A stretch of DNA of 64,000 nt from Edaphochlamys debaryana (lineage: Eukaryota > Chlorophyta > Chlorophyceae > Chlamydomonadales), in assembly GCA_016858145.1 (NCBI GenBank), contig JAEHOE010000053.1, positions 372,001 to 436,000 of the forward strand, given 5' to 3'. Below are positions 1-10,100 of the stretch, piece by piece. Every line of letters starts with the position of its first letter. Position 1 is the first letter of the stretch. The position numbers and the translations under genes were made by a program. The notes below the pieces were generated by a model. The model had not been told where the DNA came from and searched no databases. It saw nothing but the letters and a program-made list of their open reading frames with translations.

Positions 1-145
1 GATCGGAAGGGCTCATTGCCGTACCTCAGGTGCTCATGCCACGTGTCCCACGAGGCAAACCCTGGTGTCACAACCCTAGTCACGACCCTAGACGTACCCT
101 CCAGCACAAACCAGCAGACCGACCACAAACCTCCAGCATCCTACC
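1..145. other. Left window edge, no gene seen
   Basis: Non-coding as far as I can tell. It lies downstream of the minus-strand F-box/ankyrin-like gene and is probably its 3' UTR. A further exon of that gene to the left of the window cannot be excluded, because a weak donor (GTCAGT) lies near the end of its last assigned exon. Confidence 0.4.
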
Positions 146-1765
146 TCAACTCCCAACCGGCAACCATACTGTGACAGCGACGGTACTGTGCTCTGTCACA
201 CTGACCTCAGCTTCTGGCATCGGGCACCCGTTGTCCCGCAGCCAGTCGAGCGCGGCCTCGCAGCCAGCCTTGATGGCAGCCTCCCACAGGTCAGGGTGCA
301 GCTCCGCGCCCCAGCCTGAATGGTCGCAAGAAGGGCAGGAGGCGGACAGGTTTGCAGAGCTCCGGCACGGATGCCTTCCTCAATACCAATTCGACTGCTG
401 TGCGAAGCTAGTGAGGTCGTACTGGCCCCCTTCTGGCCCCACGTGATGACCCCCGCCAGACCTCCTAGAACGGCTTCCCTGCCATTGCCTGGACCTACAT
501 CTGCCGCCCCCAACCCACGCACCCTTGATCCACGCCATCAGCTGCACGCTCCCACAGGCCGCCGCCTGCTCCAGGAGCCCCGGGTAGTCAGCCGGCGCCA
601 TTCCCGGTGGGGGCTGCGCGGGGAAGCGCTCGACCACCCACGCGACCCCCTTGCGGTCGCCCCGTTGGGCGGCGTGGAGGGCCGTGGGGAAGTAGTCCAC
701 GGGGCAGCCTGCCTCCATGAGACCGGGCAGGACGTCACGGAGGGACTGTAGTGCGTGGGCCTCGCCCTCCAGCTTGACCGTGACGGGTCGCCCCGGCAGC
801 GGTGCTCCCTGCTCGCGAAGCCAGCTGAAGGCCTCGAGATTACCCGAGGCCGCGGCGGCGCTGACAACGCCGCTGTGGGTCACCGGGTAGCCCCTCTGCT
901 GCAGCCACTGCAGGTGCGAGACCGCCTCGGCGCCCGGGCACCGGGCAGCGGCCTCGCAGACCGCGGCGGAGCAGGGTGGGGCGGATGCCGTCTCGGCTAG
1001 GTACACCAGCTTGTCTTGCCAGTCTGGGGTTGGGCTGCCAGCCGCTTGGGCGTGGAGTGCTGCTTTAGCGTCCGCCTCCCACAAGCAAGCAACCGCACTC
1101 GAGCACATGTAATGCAGGGTCTCTTGACCGCAAGCGCGTGCCACTGACAGCAGCAAGTGCCTTGTTTTCTCCGGTGGTGGGTACCGCCAGCTGGAATCCT
1201 GCGCCCACTTCTGGTAGAACTTGTCCATCAACTCCACGTGACCGCCGGACGCGGCAGCCACCACTGCGGCCTCCATAGAGGTCAGCGACGCTCCCCGGCC
1301 CAGGAACCACTCGCACACCTCCCTCTGACCGCCGAAAGCCGCCCCCACGAGGCCTCTCTGCTCGGGGCAGCCCATCTCGACCAGCCGCTGGCAGCAGGCC
1401 AGCTGCCCCGCCCGCGCCGCGGCGGCAATGGTCACGGCACCCAGGAAGCAGCCCGCTGCCTCCGCCACCCGCTCCAGCATTTCGATATCGCCGACAGCAG
1501 CGGTGACGCTTAGAAAATGCTGCCGCTGCGACAGCGTCAGCTCGCTGCGGGCTACCGCAAGGGCAGCGATGCAGTCCTCGCCGGACATCCCCTCCGCGAC
1601 ATTGACCACGTCATAGTGGTCCAGATACTGCGACAGACTCTTGCTGACCAGTCTGAGCTCCAAGCATACAAAGGGTGGAGGCAGGAAGGAGGCGATCCTC
1701 GCGACGATGAGCGGATGGTCCAAGACGCTAGAAACAAGGCTCTTTTTCTTGCGTAGCTCTCCCAT
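146..1765 (-). CDS. F-box/ankyrin-repeat-like protein
   Basis: Two exons: 523-1765 and 146-315, joined in phase 1 (donor AAGG|GTGCGTGG, acceptor ATTCAG|GCTGGG), giving about 470 residues from the ATG at 1763-1765. Residues about 13-50 (LDHPLIVARIASFLPPPF, then LRLVSKSL) look like an F-box-type helix-loop. The rest is a run of roughly 30-residue alpha-helical units of the ankyrin kind found in many algal proteins, for example AAAARAGQLACCQRLVEMGCP and SAAAASGNLEAFSWLREQGAP. The second exon continues the repeat pattern (LHPDLWEAAIKAGCEAALDW), which supports the splice. Known role of the family: substrate-recruiting subunit of SCF ubiquitin ligases or a protein-binding scaffold. No transmembrane segment or signal peptide is visible. 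The repeats are degenerate, so the F-box assignment is weaker than the ankyrin-like one. The 3' end could extend further left. Confidence 0.7.
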
Positions 1766-3455
1766 GACTTCTGGGTTGCAATGCAGGTCAGGGCTGGAGC
1801 ACAGGGCCTAGCGTGTCGCGAAGTGCACTGGGCGCGCGAAAGCTTTGAAACGAAGCTTGAACGCTTGTCAAGGTTTGGGAGCGGAGTAGAGTATGGACAA
1901 AAAGATTAAGAAAACGAGTATGGGACTCGGGTGACTGCCTTCCGAACCCATCCAGCACCTGTGATCCAGCAGCAGATCTCACGCCCGTCACCCACTCACA
2001 ACGTTGCGGCGAGAGACGTTCTTCGGCTGCTTCGGCTATAGACGCGTCCCCCGCACCCCGTCGTGCGGCCGCCACATGAAAGACACAACGCTGGTCAAGC
2101 CAGGCCACAGCAGACTCCGATCCCCTGAGCTACGCCCTCGCTCCCTGCAATTCTGAAGGCCTCACCCTGCCACGTGCCACCTGGTCCTGCGCCGCAGCCG
2201 TCGCTGCCCTGCCGTGGGAACACCGTCCGAGCATGGTGGGTAGGCCTGGCGGCCAGTCGGCTGGATCATGGGCGGGGAAAGTGGACAAAGCAGGGCCCCT
2301 GGGGTGGGAAACGAGGGCCGAGCCCGCCATTCGATCTGCTACGCGACCCATCCACCTCTGGCACTGGGCTTGAACGTGTTGACAGCAGTTTGGTAAGCGC
2401 GCAAGGCCTCACTGAGCCCCCAACCTCAGTCATCAGTGTCATCACCCTCCACCTTGGGCTGCTCGACCCCTCTTCACAGTCTTCAGGCGTGCCGCAGGCC
2501 CGGGCTGAAGATCCCTTGCCATGCTCGTGTCTTGACTGCAATGCAGGTTGCAGTTTGAGGACAAAGGGCCTTGCGTGCCGCGACTCTCGAGCAGTTACAG
2601 GAGTGCCTTCGAGCGCCGTGCTTGCTGTTAACAGGATCAGCGAGTAAGAGTGGCGGTGGTGGAGATGCCTCTTGGCCACTCCCCCCCTCCCCTCCCGCTC
2701 CTCCTGCCACTTCGCCTCCACAATGCGGCTCCCTGTCACGTTCATCCTCAAACCCCTCACTGCCTCAGCAGTGCGTGTCTCACCCATTCCAACAGTAAGG
2801 GACCAGGACCTGCAATTAGCACGGTCCTCACACGCGGGTCATACGAGGCAGCAGTACCTGCATATTAGCACGGATATGCGTGCGGTCTGCCATGGCAGCA
2901 AATGGCTGCCGTAGGGTTCACCCAAAGCTGTCGTAAGCGTGCGCTAGCAGTAGAATCCTTCCAGCACGAAACCCGATCCCGCCTCAAGGCCAGAGCAAAG
3001 TGCGGCCGCTCCCAGAACTACACATCAGACCAGATGCATTTGTTATATCACCCAACGCTGTTACCCCGACCCCTCCCTCAATGGGGCCTCTCCCCCGACT
3101 ACCCGACATACAAGACACAGTCTCCGACCCCTCGAGCACTCTGTTGTGGGGGCCGAATGCCAGCCTAGTTTCTGTGGTGCGTCCGCCCCGGCTTTGCACA
3201 GCCACTTGTCTGAGTGCATCAAGGCGTGTGTGGCCCTGCAATGACAAGACGGCCTGCCCGGCTCAGCTCCTGACCTGACTCATAAGCCCGCAAGCTTTGC
3301 ACAAATGGCTGAGCAGCATGATGAGCTGCCCAGCGAGGCCACGCCTTCCGCCGGGTTCCCTCCTCACCTGACCCGTCCCCGTCCCCCAAACGCGCCTTTC
3401 CTCAAGCCCCTACGCACCGGCCCACGTGGTACCGCAGACCCAATCGTGTGCACCC
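1766..3455. other. Intergenic: 3' UTR of PAP2 gene and 5' flank of F-box gene
   Basis: About 1.7 kb without a convincing coding region on either strand. The right half (about 2590-3455) is best explained as the 3' UTR of the minus-strand PAP2 gene, ending at a TGTAA signal at 2595-2599. The left part holds the 5' flank of the F-box/ankyrin gene. Open frames here are short, mutually overlapping and lack recognisable motifs. Confidence 0.5.
2595..2599 (-). terminator. Poly(A) signal TGTAA of the PAP2 gene
   Basis: TGTAA on the minus strand, about 860 nt after the stop codon of the PAP2-like gene. TGTAA is the usual volvocine polyadenylation signal and this spacing matches the long 3' UTRs of the other genes here. 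Confidence 0.45.
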
Positions 3456-5863
3456 TCATTGCCGGCCCGACTGCAGCAGATGGTGGGCGATCCTGCCGTA
3501 CTCCGAGACGACGTACACCGTGATGCCGTAGTTGACGAACTTTCGTACGAAGTCCACGTCGTACGCCAGCGTGGCGGTCTTCCACAGGACCGCGGGCCGC
3601 TGCGGAATCTTTAGAGCCGGGACCACCTCCACCGGCTCCTTCCCCGCCGCCTTCGCCGCCGGCTTTGGTTTGGATGGCGGCTTGATTGCGAACCTAGGCG
3701 GCGGGATGACCTCCTTCTTGCCCTTCTTCTTCTTCTTGCTGTCCTCGTCCTCCTCCTCGTCTTCGTCCTCCTCCTCGTCATCTTCGTCCTCGTCGTCCTC
3801 CTCCTCCTCTTCCGCTGCCGCCGCGGCCTCCTCCTCCTTCCGCTTGATCGCTTCAAGCGCCTGCTCCATCACATCAAAGGGGTTCCTCATGATCGGCGGC
3901 TTGGCCGGCTCCGTCTCGCCCCCCTCCGCCTCCTCCGCCTCGTCGCCCTCAGGCGGCAGGTCGGGGCACAGCTCCTCCCAGGTAAGCCCCGTGGCGTTAT
4001 GGCAGCCGGCCGGGTGCACCGGAGGCTGCCACATCCGCCTCAGCGCGTTGGGCGCGAGCCACAGCACGCGGGGCAGCACGGCCGAGAGGATGGCCTTACT
4101 CAGCTCCTTGGCGACAGCGCAGCACGCAAAGCCCAGCAGCAGCACGACCACGGGCTGACCCAGGGCGGGCGCGAGGAAGGAGGGCAGGTTGGAGGCGAGC
4201 GGCAGCGGCAGCAGCGGCGGCCGGGCGGGGGCGGGGCTGGTGGGGACCAGGAAGCGCTCGACCAGGCTGCAGCGGGCGTTGAAGGAGGCCAGGCCGCCAA
4301 ACGCGGCGCCGAGGAAGATCACCTGGGGGGGAGAAAAGGGCGGGGCGTGCGCGTGGGCGTAAGCGGCCTTCGAGCTGAGAGGTCACAGCATGAGACCAGC
4401 GGTAGGGGGCTTCCTGCAAGGGACCCTACTGCCCTGAAACACTTTGTGGCCAACCAACCCGTCCACCCGCAGGCCCCCCCAGCTTTGTCTGCCGGCTCTG
4501 CTCCCCAACCCTCCTCTCAAGCGCCTCCAGTCGCTGACCCCACACCTCCAGCCCTCCAGGCCTCAAGCCCAACCCACATCCGCCCCCCGGCCTCCCCGGC
4601 CCTCACCGCGTACTCATAGCTGGTGGTGTGGGACATGGGTGTGGGGTACATGGCCAAGGCCACCAGGTACACCACCAGGGTCGTCACCACCCCCCGCAGC
4701 CCCCCGAACGCCGCCGCCTCGATGCCGCCGGGCACGTGCGCCGCCGCCGCCGCCGACCCAGCCGCCGCCATCTGGGCTAGGCCAATGCGCCGCCACAATC
4801 CCAGCGAGGCGGCGCCGCCGATTCCGCCGAGGATGAGATCGATGGGGGTGTGGACGCCGAGATAGAGGCGGGAGAGCGCGACCCAGATGGACCACAGCAC
4901 GGACAGCACGGTCAACGCGTTGACCGCGGTCGGGCCGATCACGCCGAACTGGCCCGCCAGTACGGCGGAGTACGACGGCATGATCAAGGCGCACCACGTG
5001 TGCATGGAGGGCGCGCCCATCTCGATCTCGCCGCGGTACGCCTCCTCCAGGACCTCGACGGACGCCGTGACTCCGCCCTTGGGCGAGGGCGCTGCTGCCC
5101 CCGCGGCTGGAGCCGCTGCCTCTACCGGGGCTGCAGCGCCGGTTGCGGAAGCGCTGGAGGCTGCGGCCCTGGGCTTAGCGCCTCCGGCCGCAGCGGCGGG
5201 GGTGGGGGTGATGGTGGCCGCTGCATCGGCGGCGGGCGGGTCCACGGGGGGCTCGGCCTTGCCCGCGGCCGCCTTCTCCTTCTCACGCTGCGCGCGTAGC
5301 GTCGCGCTGGCGGGGCCGGGGCGGGGGCAGCTGAACATGTCTTTGAGGACGCAAGTCATGTAGGTGGAGACGGCCATGCACTGGGCCACGGAGATGGCGG
5401 CAGCTGCCCCGCCCGGGCCGCATAGCCACACGACCGGCGGCAGCGCCAGCAGGTAGAACTCCACGGTCACGGTCATGGCCTGCAGGGAGGAAGAAGGGAG
5501 TGTTGAATTGAGTGAGTCGGAACGTACTAGGAATGGGGGTTGGGTTTGGAGCGGGCTGGCAGGCGTAAGGCCCCGCGAGGGAGGGCAGGTCGCCACCCGC
5601 CGTGGTGTTCGGGGTCGCCGGGCCACGACCGAAAGCGTAAGCGTTCGCTTTGGGCTCACCGTGAGCTTCACAAGTTGATCCATCAGCTTGCTGCGGTAGC
5701 GCTTCTGGAAGGACGCCACGCGCTCGCATTGCGCGTGAACAATTTGCAGGATGGCAGGGCGGATGCCCTGGCGCACATAGGGCGCTGCGAGCTTCCCGCG
5801 AAGGCAGAGGAGCAGGAGCAGCGCCCCAGGCACAGCGAGCAAGTCTTCGGACAGATGCGCCAT
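3456..5863 (-). CDS. PAP2-family lipid phosphate phosphatase, sphingosine-1-phosphate phosphatase-like
   Basis: Three exons, 5660-5863, 4607-5479 and 3456-4322, all phase 0, giving 647 residues. I start at the ATG at 5861-5863 because the frame upstream has no ATG. All three PAP2 signature motifs are present. Motif 1 is KDMFSCPRP (K114, R121-P122; KX6RP). Motif 2 is APSMH (PSxH). Motif 3 is SRLYLGVHTPID (SRX5HX3D). Family knowledge: these motifs form the active site of membrane enzymes that dephosphorylate lipid phosphates on the ER/lumenal face. The arrangement is closest to sphingosine-1-phosphate or long-chain-base phosphatases. Several hydrophobic segments flank the motifs, starting with residues about 8-22. 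Odd features: an Ala/Pro-rich insert of roughly 90 residues between motifs 1 and 2, and a C-terminal cytosolic-type tail with a long Asp/Glu run followed by Lys residues. The substrate cannot be read from the sequence. Confidence 0.85.
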
Positions 5864-7124
5864 CTTCTTCAAGTCGATGCTTCTAATCGCGAGGTTTGTG
5901 CAGCATACTCTAAAGCCCGCTCGGGCGTGCAGCTGGCCTAGCACATATTAGGTGAGGAATGTGCACACGGTGAAGGGGCCGTGCGGTGCAAAGGGCGTTC
6001 GATGACGGGTCCATGCACGGCGGATCCAGGGGCGGACCCGGTGCGTGCCTCGAGTTTCACTAAGCCTTCGAGGAGGCCTTCGTGAGCACAGAAAGTGGGA
6101 ATGGGGTCTTACGGATCATGTGACAAGGTGGTCGACGGGCGTGCGAAGGTGTGGGAGCGTACTAGCGGCAAGGCAGGGACGGCAGTGGCATCTAAGTGTG
6201 GTGCGTGCGGTTCGATTCTGGAGGGGGGGTAGGCACTAGGCAGTGGCATTTTTATGCTTACACTTCAGCAGCGTCCGTCCACAACAGTGGCGTGCACAAT
6301 GCTCATGTCGGCCACCAGACCCTCCCCCGTCAGCTCCGTTCAGCCACACTCCATGTCCGCAAACGGATGACGCTCTCACCATACCTCTCTCCCCACGTTC
6401 CATCATCCTCGGCCTGCAAAACACCAGCGCATCCCAGGCAACCGCCCTTCCTCTGCAAAATCGTGACCACGACCGGCCCGCAGCAGTCAACCGGCCACAG
6501 CCCCCACGGACTTGCGAAAGGCGGCAAAGGCTCCCCTTAATATGATACTCATACTCGCAAACCCAAGTACCCACACCCCTCTGCAAGCGACCACCAAAGA
6601 TACACTAGGGGGCACCAGGCAAGCACCGCGCTGGCCCTGCCCCGTCGCTGCCCCCATGTCGCCTCCCGGTCCTGTGCCGCCCCGCCCCCCTGGACCCATG
6701 TCTCCCCTACACCAGGCGGCCGCTTGCGGTTCGCCCATGTGATACGTTGGCAGCTCGAAGGTTCAAGTTCAGCTGCATCCCCCAGGCCAAGCCCTCAGCT
6801 CGTACGAAGCTGGCGCCCGCACCCCACAACCGCAGCCAACGCCGCATACGTACGTACCGTTCAGCGTCCAACCGCCTCAGCAGCAGGCAAGCCCAGCGCT
6901 CCAGCCAGGCAGCTCCGCCGCCCCCTCCTCCTCCTCCGCTGGGGCCCCCCATGCCGTACAGAGCGCCCCGCTCCTCCCCCAGAAGGGCTTCCAGCCTCAC
7001 CCCAGCACCGCCCCACCGCAGACCTCCACCCCAACCCTTCCCCCGCCTCCTCGCCCCTTTCAAGAAACACCCCGGAGGGCAGCCTGCTCCCTCTGCAGCC
7101 CGCCCCACCCGGCGGCCCCCCGCC
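5864..7124. other. Intergenic plus 3' UTR of ADCK1-like gene
   Basis: The part 6258-7124 is best read as the 3' UTR of the minus-strand kinase gene to the right. The part 5864-6257 is the 5' flank of the PAP2 gene. No coding region is supported. Confidence 0.5.
6258..6262 (-). terminator. Poly(A) signal TGTAA of the ADCK1-like gene
   Basis: TGTAA on the minus strand, about 860 nt beyond the stop at 7125. Confidence 0.5.
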
Positions 7125-10100
7125 TCACTCGAACAGCGCCTCCCCAAACACCCCCAGCAGCGTCTCCCAGGTGCGCCCCACCACGGCCGAGCTCACGCCC
7201 CACACCGCCAGCCCCGCCAGCGTGAGGTCCAGGCGCAGGCGGTAGCCGAAGTGCGTGAAGGAGCTGCGGGAGGGTGGGGGGGAGGGATGGGGGGGCGGGA
7301 GCGTAAATGGTAGCGGTGGGGTCGGGGCGCCCATGCGAGGAGGATGAGGGGTTGATCGACAGCCCGTCTAGTACGGTTCCCCCCAGCGCCCCCAGACCCA
7401 CCGGTGCAGGTAGAGCGCCTTGGGCCCCCCCCTCCTCGGCGGCAGTCCCTTGTGCGCCACCTCGGAGAAGATGCGCAGCCGCTCGGCCATGGTCACCCCC
7501 AGCGCCGCGGAGGAGGCCCTGGGGGGGAAGAGGGACGAGGGACGAGCAAGGCAGGTTTGGGTCGGGGAAGGAATGCTGGTGAGGACTAGAGCGGAAGCCC
7601 AAGCCCCTGGTTTCTGCCGGGCCTGGCAACGCCCGGTGGCAAGAGCCGGGTGCCCGCATGTGCTCAGGGGACGCCGTGCCCCCCCCCCTGTCGGCCTCGT
7701 CTTTTCTCCCTCCCTACCCCCGTCCTCCTACCCTCCCCCCTCCCCCATGCTGCCTCCTGCCCCTCCCCAGCCCCTCCCCCCCCCTCACCTGATGACGGTC
7801 ACCACCCGCAGCAGGTCCACAAGGTGCCGCGACACAGCGCTCAGCAGCGCCGTCATGTCGCCGAAGCCGCGGATGCCCAGCCGCCGCCGGAGGGCATCCT
7901 CCTCGGCGCGGTTGCGGGCGCGCTGGGGGAAAGCGGGAGGGAAAGCGGGGGCCGGCGTTCGGGTGCGAACCGTAAGAGGGGCATACTGGGGCAATCTGCT
8001 GAGACCCGGATCCGCCCCAACGCCGGGAGGTCTCCCGCCGCCCGCTGCCCTCTGCACACAGACACACCTGTGTGAGCAGCAGGGGCAGCAGCTTGCCGCC
8101 TTTCTCCCCCGCCATAGCCACAGACACATCCGCCTGCGGGTGGTGGTGCGAGGGGCACGTGAGTACTGGTGGGCCGTACAAAGGCAGTACTGGTGGAATA
8201 CGTGAGTACCGGTGGGCAATGGCACCCTGACGGACCGACTGACAACGGCGTCACGCTGGAAGAGGGGGGAGGGGGCCACACGGGAGCGCCAAGCTCCGCT
8301 CCAACCCCAGACCCCGACCCAGACCCTGGGACCCCACCCCCCACCTGCGTCTCCTCGTCCCGCCAAGGCCCCTCCAACCCCCATCCCCCACCTGCGTCTC
8401 CTCGTCCCGCATGATGACGGCGCACCACAGCTGGCAGAACTGCTGCCGCAGCTCCGGCTCCACCTGGGGATGGGGAGACGAGGGGGCATACGGGGGGTGT
8501 TTGAAGCTGATAAGCGGGAGAGCGTCGAATGGTTATGGGCATACGGGGGGGGGGGGCGGCGGAGATGAGGGGTGATTCTTGACGAGTGGGAGAGCGGAGG
8601 AGGAGGCTACCGTATACGGGTGATGAAAGGGAAGGGCAGGTCACGATAGCGCACCGCAGAGGCCGGTGCCTGACAATACGAGCTCGGGGCAGAGCCCGCC
8701 GGGCACCCTAGGAGTCATCAGCTGCCTCTCCGGTTCAGTTGTAGGGGCGCAGTGGTGACCGCAGAGGTCGGGGTGCCGGACAGAACGAGCTCGGGCAGAG
8801 GTTCCCCGAGCGACGGGGCAGGGCCCACTGTGCACCCCAACAGGCATCATCGGGTGCCACCCCCGCTCACGTCGAGGTAGGTTCCGTGATCCAGGACCAC
8901 GATCTCGAATCCGCGTTTGGATCCACGGAACAGCCAGCGGAACCAGTTGGGGCCGCCTGCACGTGATGGAGTGGGGGAAAGGAAAAGGGCCCGGGGGGGT
9001 CAGCGTTTGAGGGTAAGCGACGAAGGCACGGCTCCCCTCCTCCCGCCAGCTCGCGCATACCGCTGGTGTCCCTGTGCCCTGCTGGGCCCACCCCCCTCCC
9101 TGACGCTTTCCCAATCGTGCAAGGGCAAGCAATTCCGCTCGGCTCAAGCCGTTAGGCCCGCCGTTCCCCCTCACCCTTGGGCCGGACCATGAGATTCCCC
9201 GGGTGTGGGTCGCCGTGCACGTAGCCCTGGGCGGAAACGGGCGGTGGAAGGGGAGCAACCGGGTTGTGCGCCCCATAAGACGCCCCATGGCTGCCCGTCC
9301 CTCCATCCCTCCAACCTGTCCTCTTCCCCGCCACCCCCACTTGCTCTGCGAAGCTACGCTTCCCCGGCGCAGGAGACGCCATCCCACTCAGCAGCAACCA
9401 CTCCCCCGTCATCCATCCCCTCCCCCCCCCACCTGCAGGAACATGAGCTCCCCAAACAGCTTCACCAGCTGCCGCCCCACCAGGCGGGGGTTGATGCCCT
9501 GCGCACCAGAGGGGGGGGGTAGTTAAGTGGGAGGGGTGTGTGTGTGTTTGTATGAGGAGGCTGGCCCGAGAGGTCGTATGGCGGATGATGCCGGAAGGCT
9601 ACGGACCCCTCTTACGCTCCCCTCCAGCGCCGATGACGAAGCAGGCGTGGCCGGGCCCCGCCGCAACCAACAGCCCCCGCGCCCCCTCCCTACGCCCTTG
9701 AGACCGTCCCCCTCGACCCTGAAACCCCGGCCCCTGAAATCCGAAGCCCCCACCCCACCCCCCACCCCCCCACCCCCCACCCCACCTGCCGCTGCAGCGC
9801 CTCCACGTCCGTCACCTTGCAGCCGTCGATCCACTCCATGATCATCACCTGATGGTAACGTAAGACAACAGAACACGTGATGCGGGACGAGCGACGCGGA
9901 GAGCCCGGTCCACACGCCATATGGCCAAGACTGCATCCCGCCCGCTCCTCCCACCTAAGCATCGAGCCCTGACTCGTGCCCGCCACCGCCTGCCACGCTT
10001 CGCATCTTTCCACCGACTCATCCCTCTGCCGTACCTTGGGCCCGCATAGATCCTCGTACAAGTACGGCACCCGTACGCGCCCCGCCTCGCCCGCGTCCTG

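Noticed and set aside
5864..5944. 27-codon extension of the PAP2 frame
   Set aside because: The first codon is GTG just after a TAA; no ATG precedes 5863.
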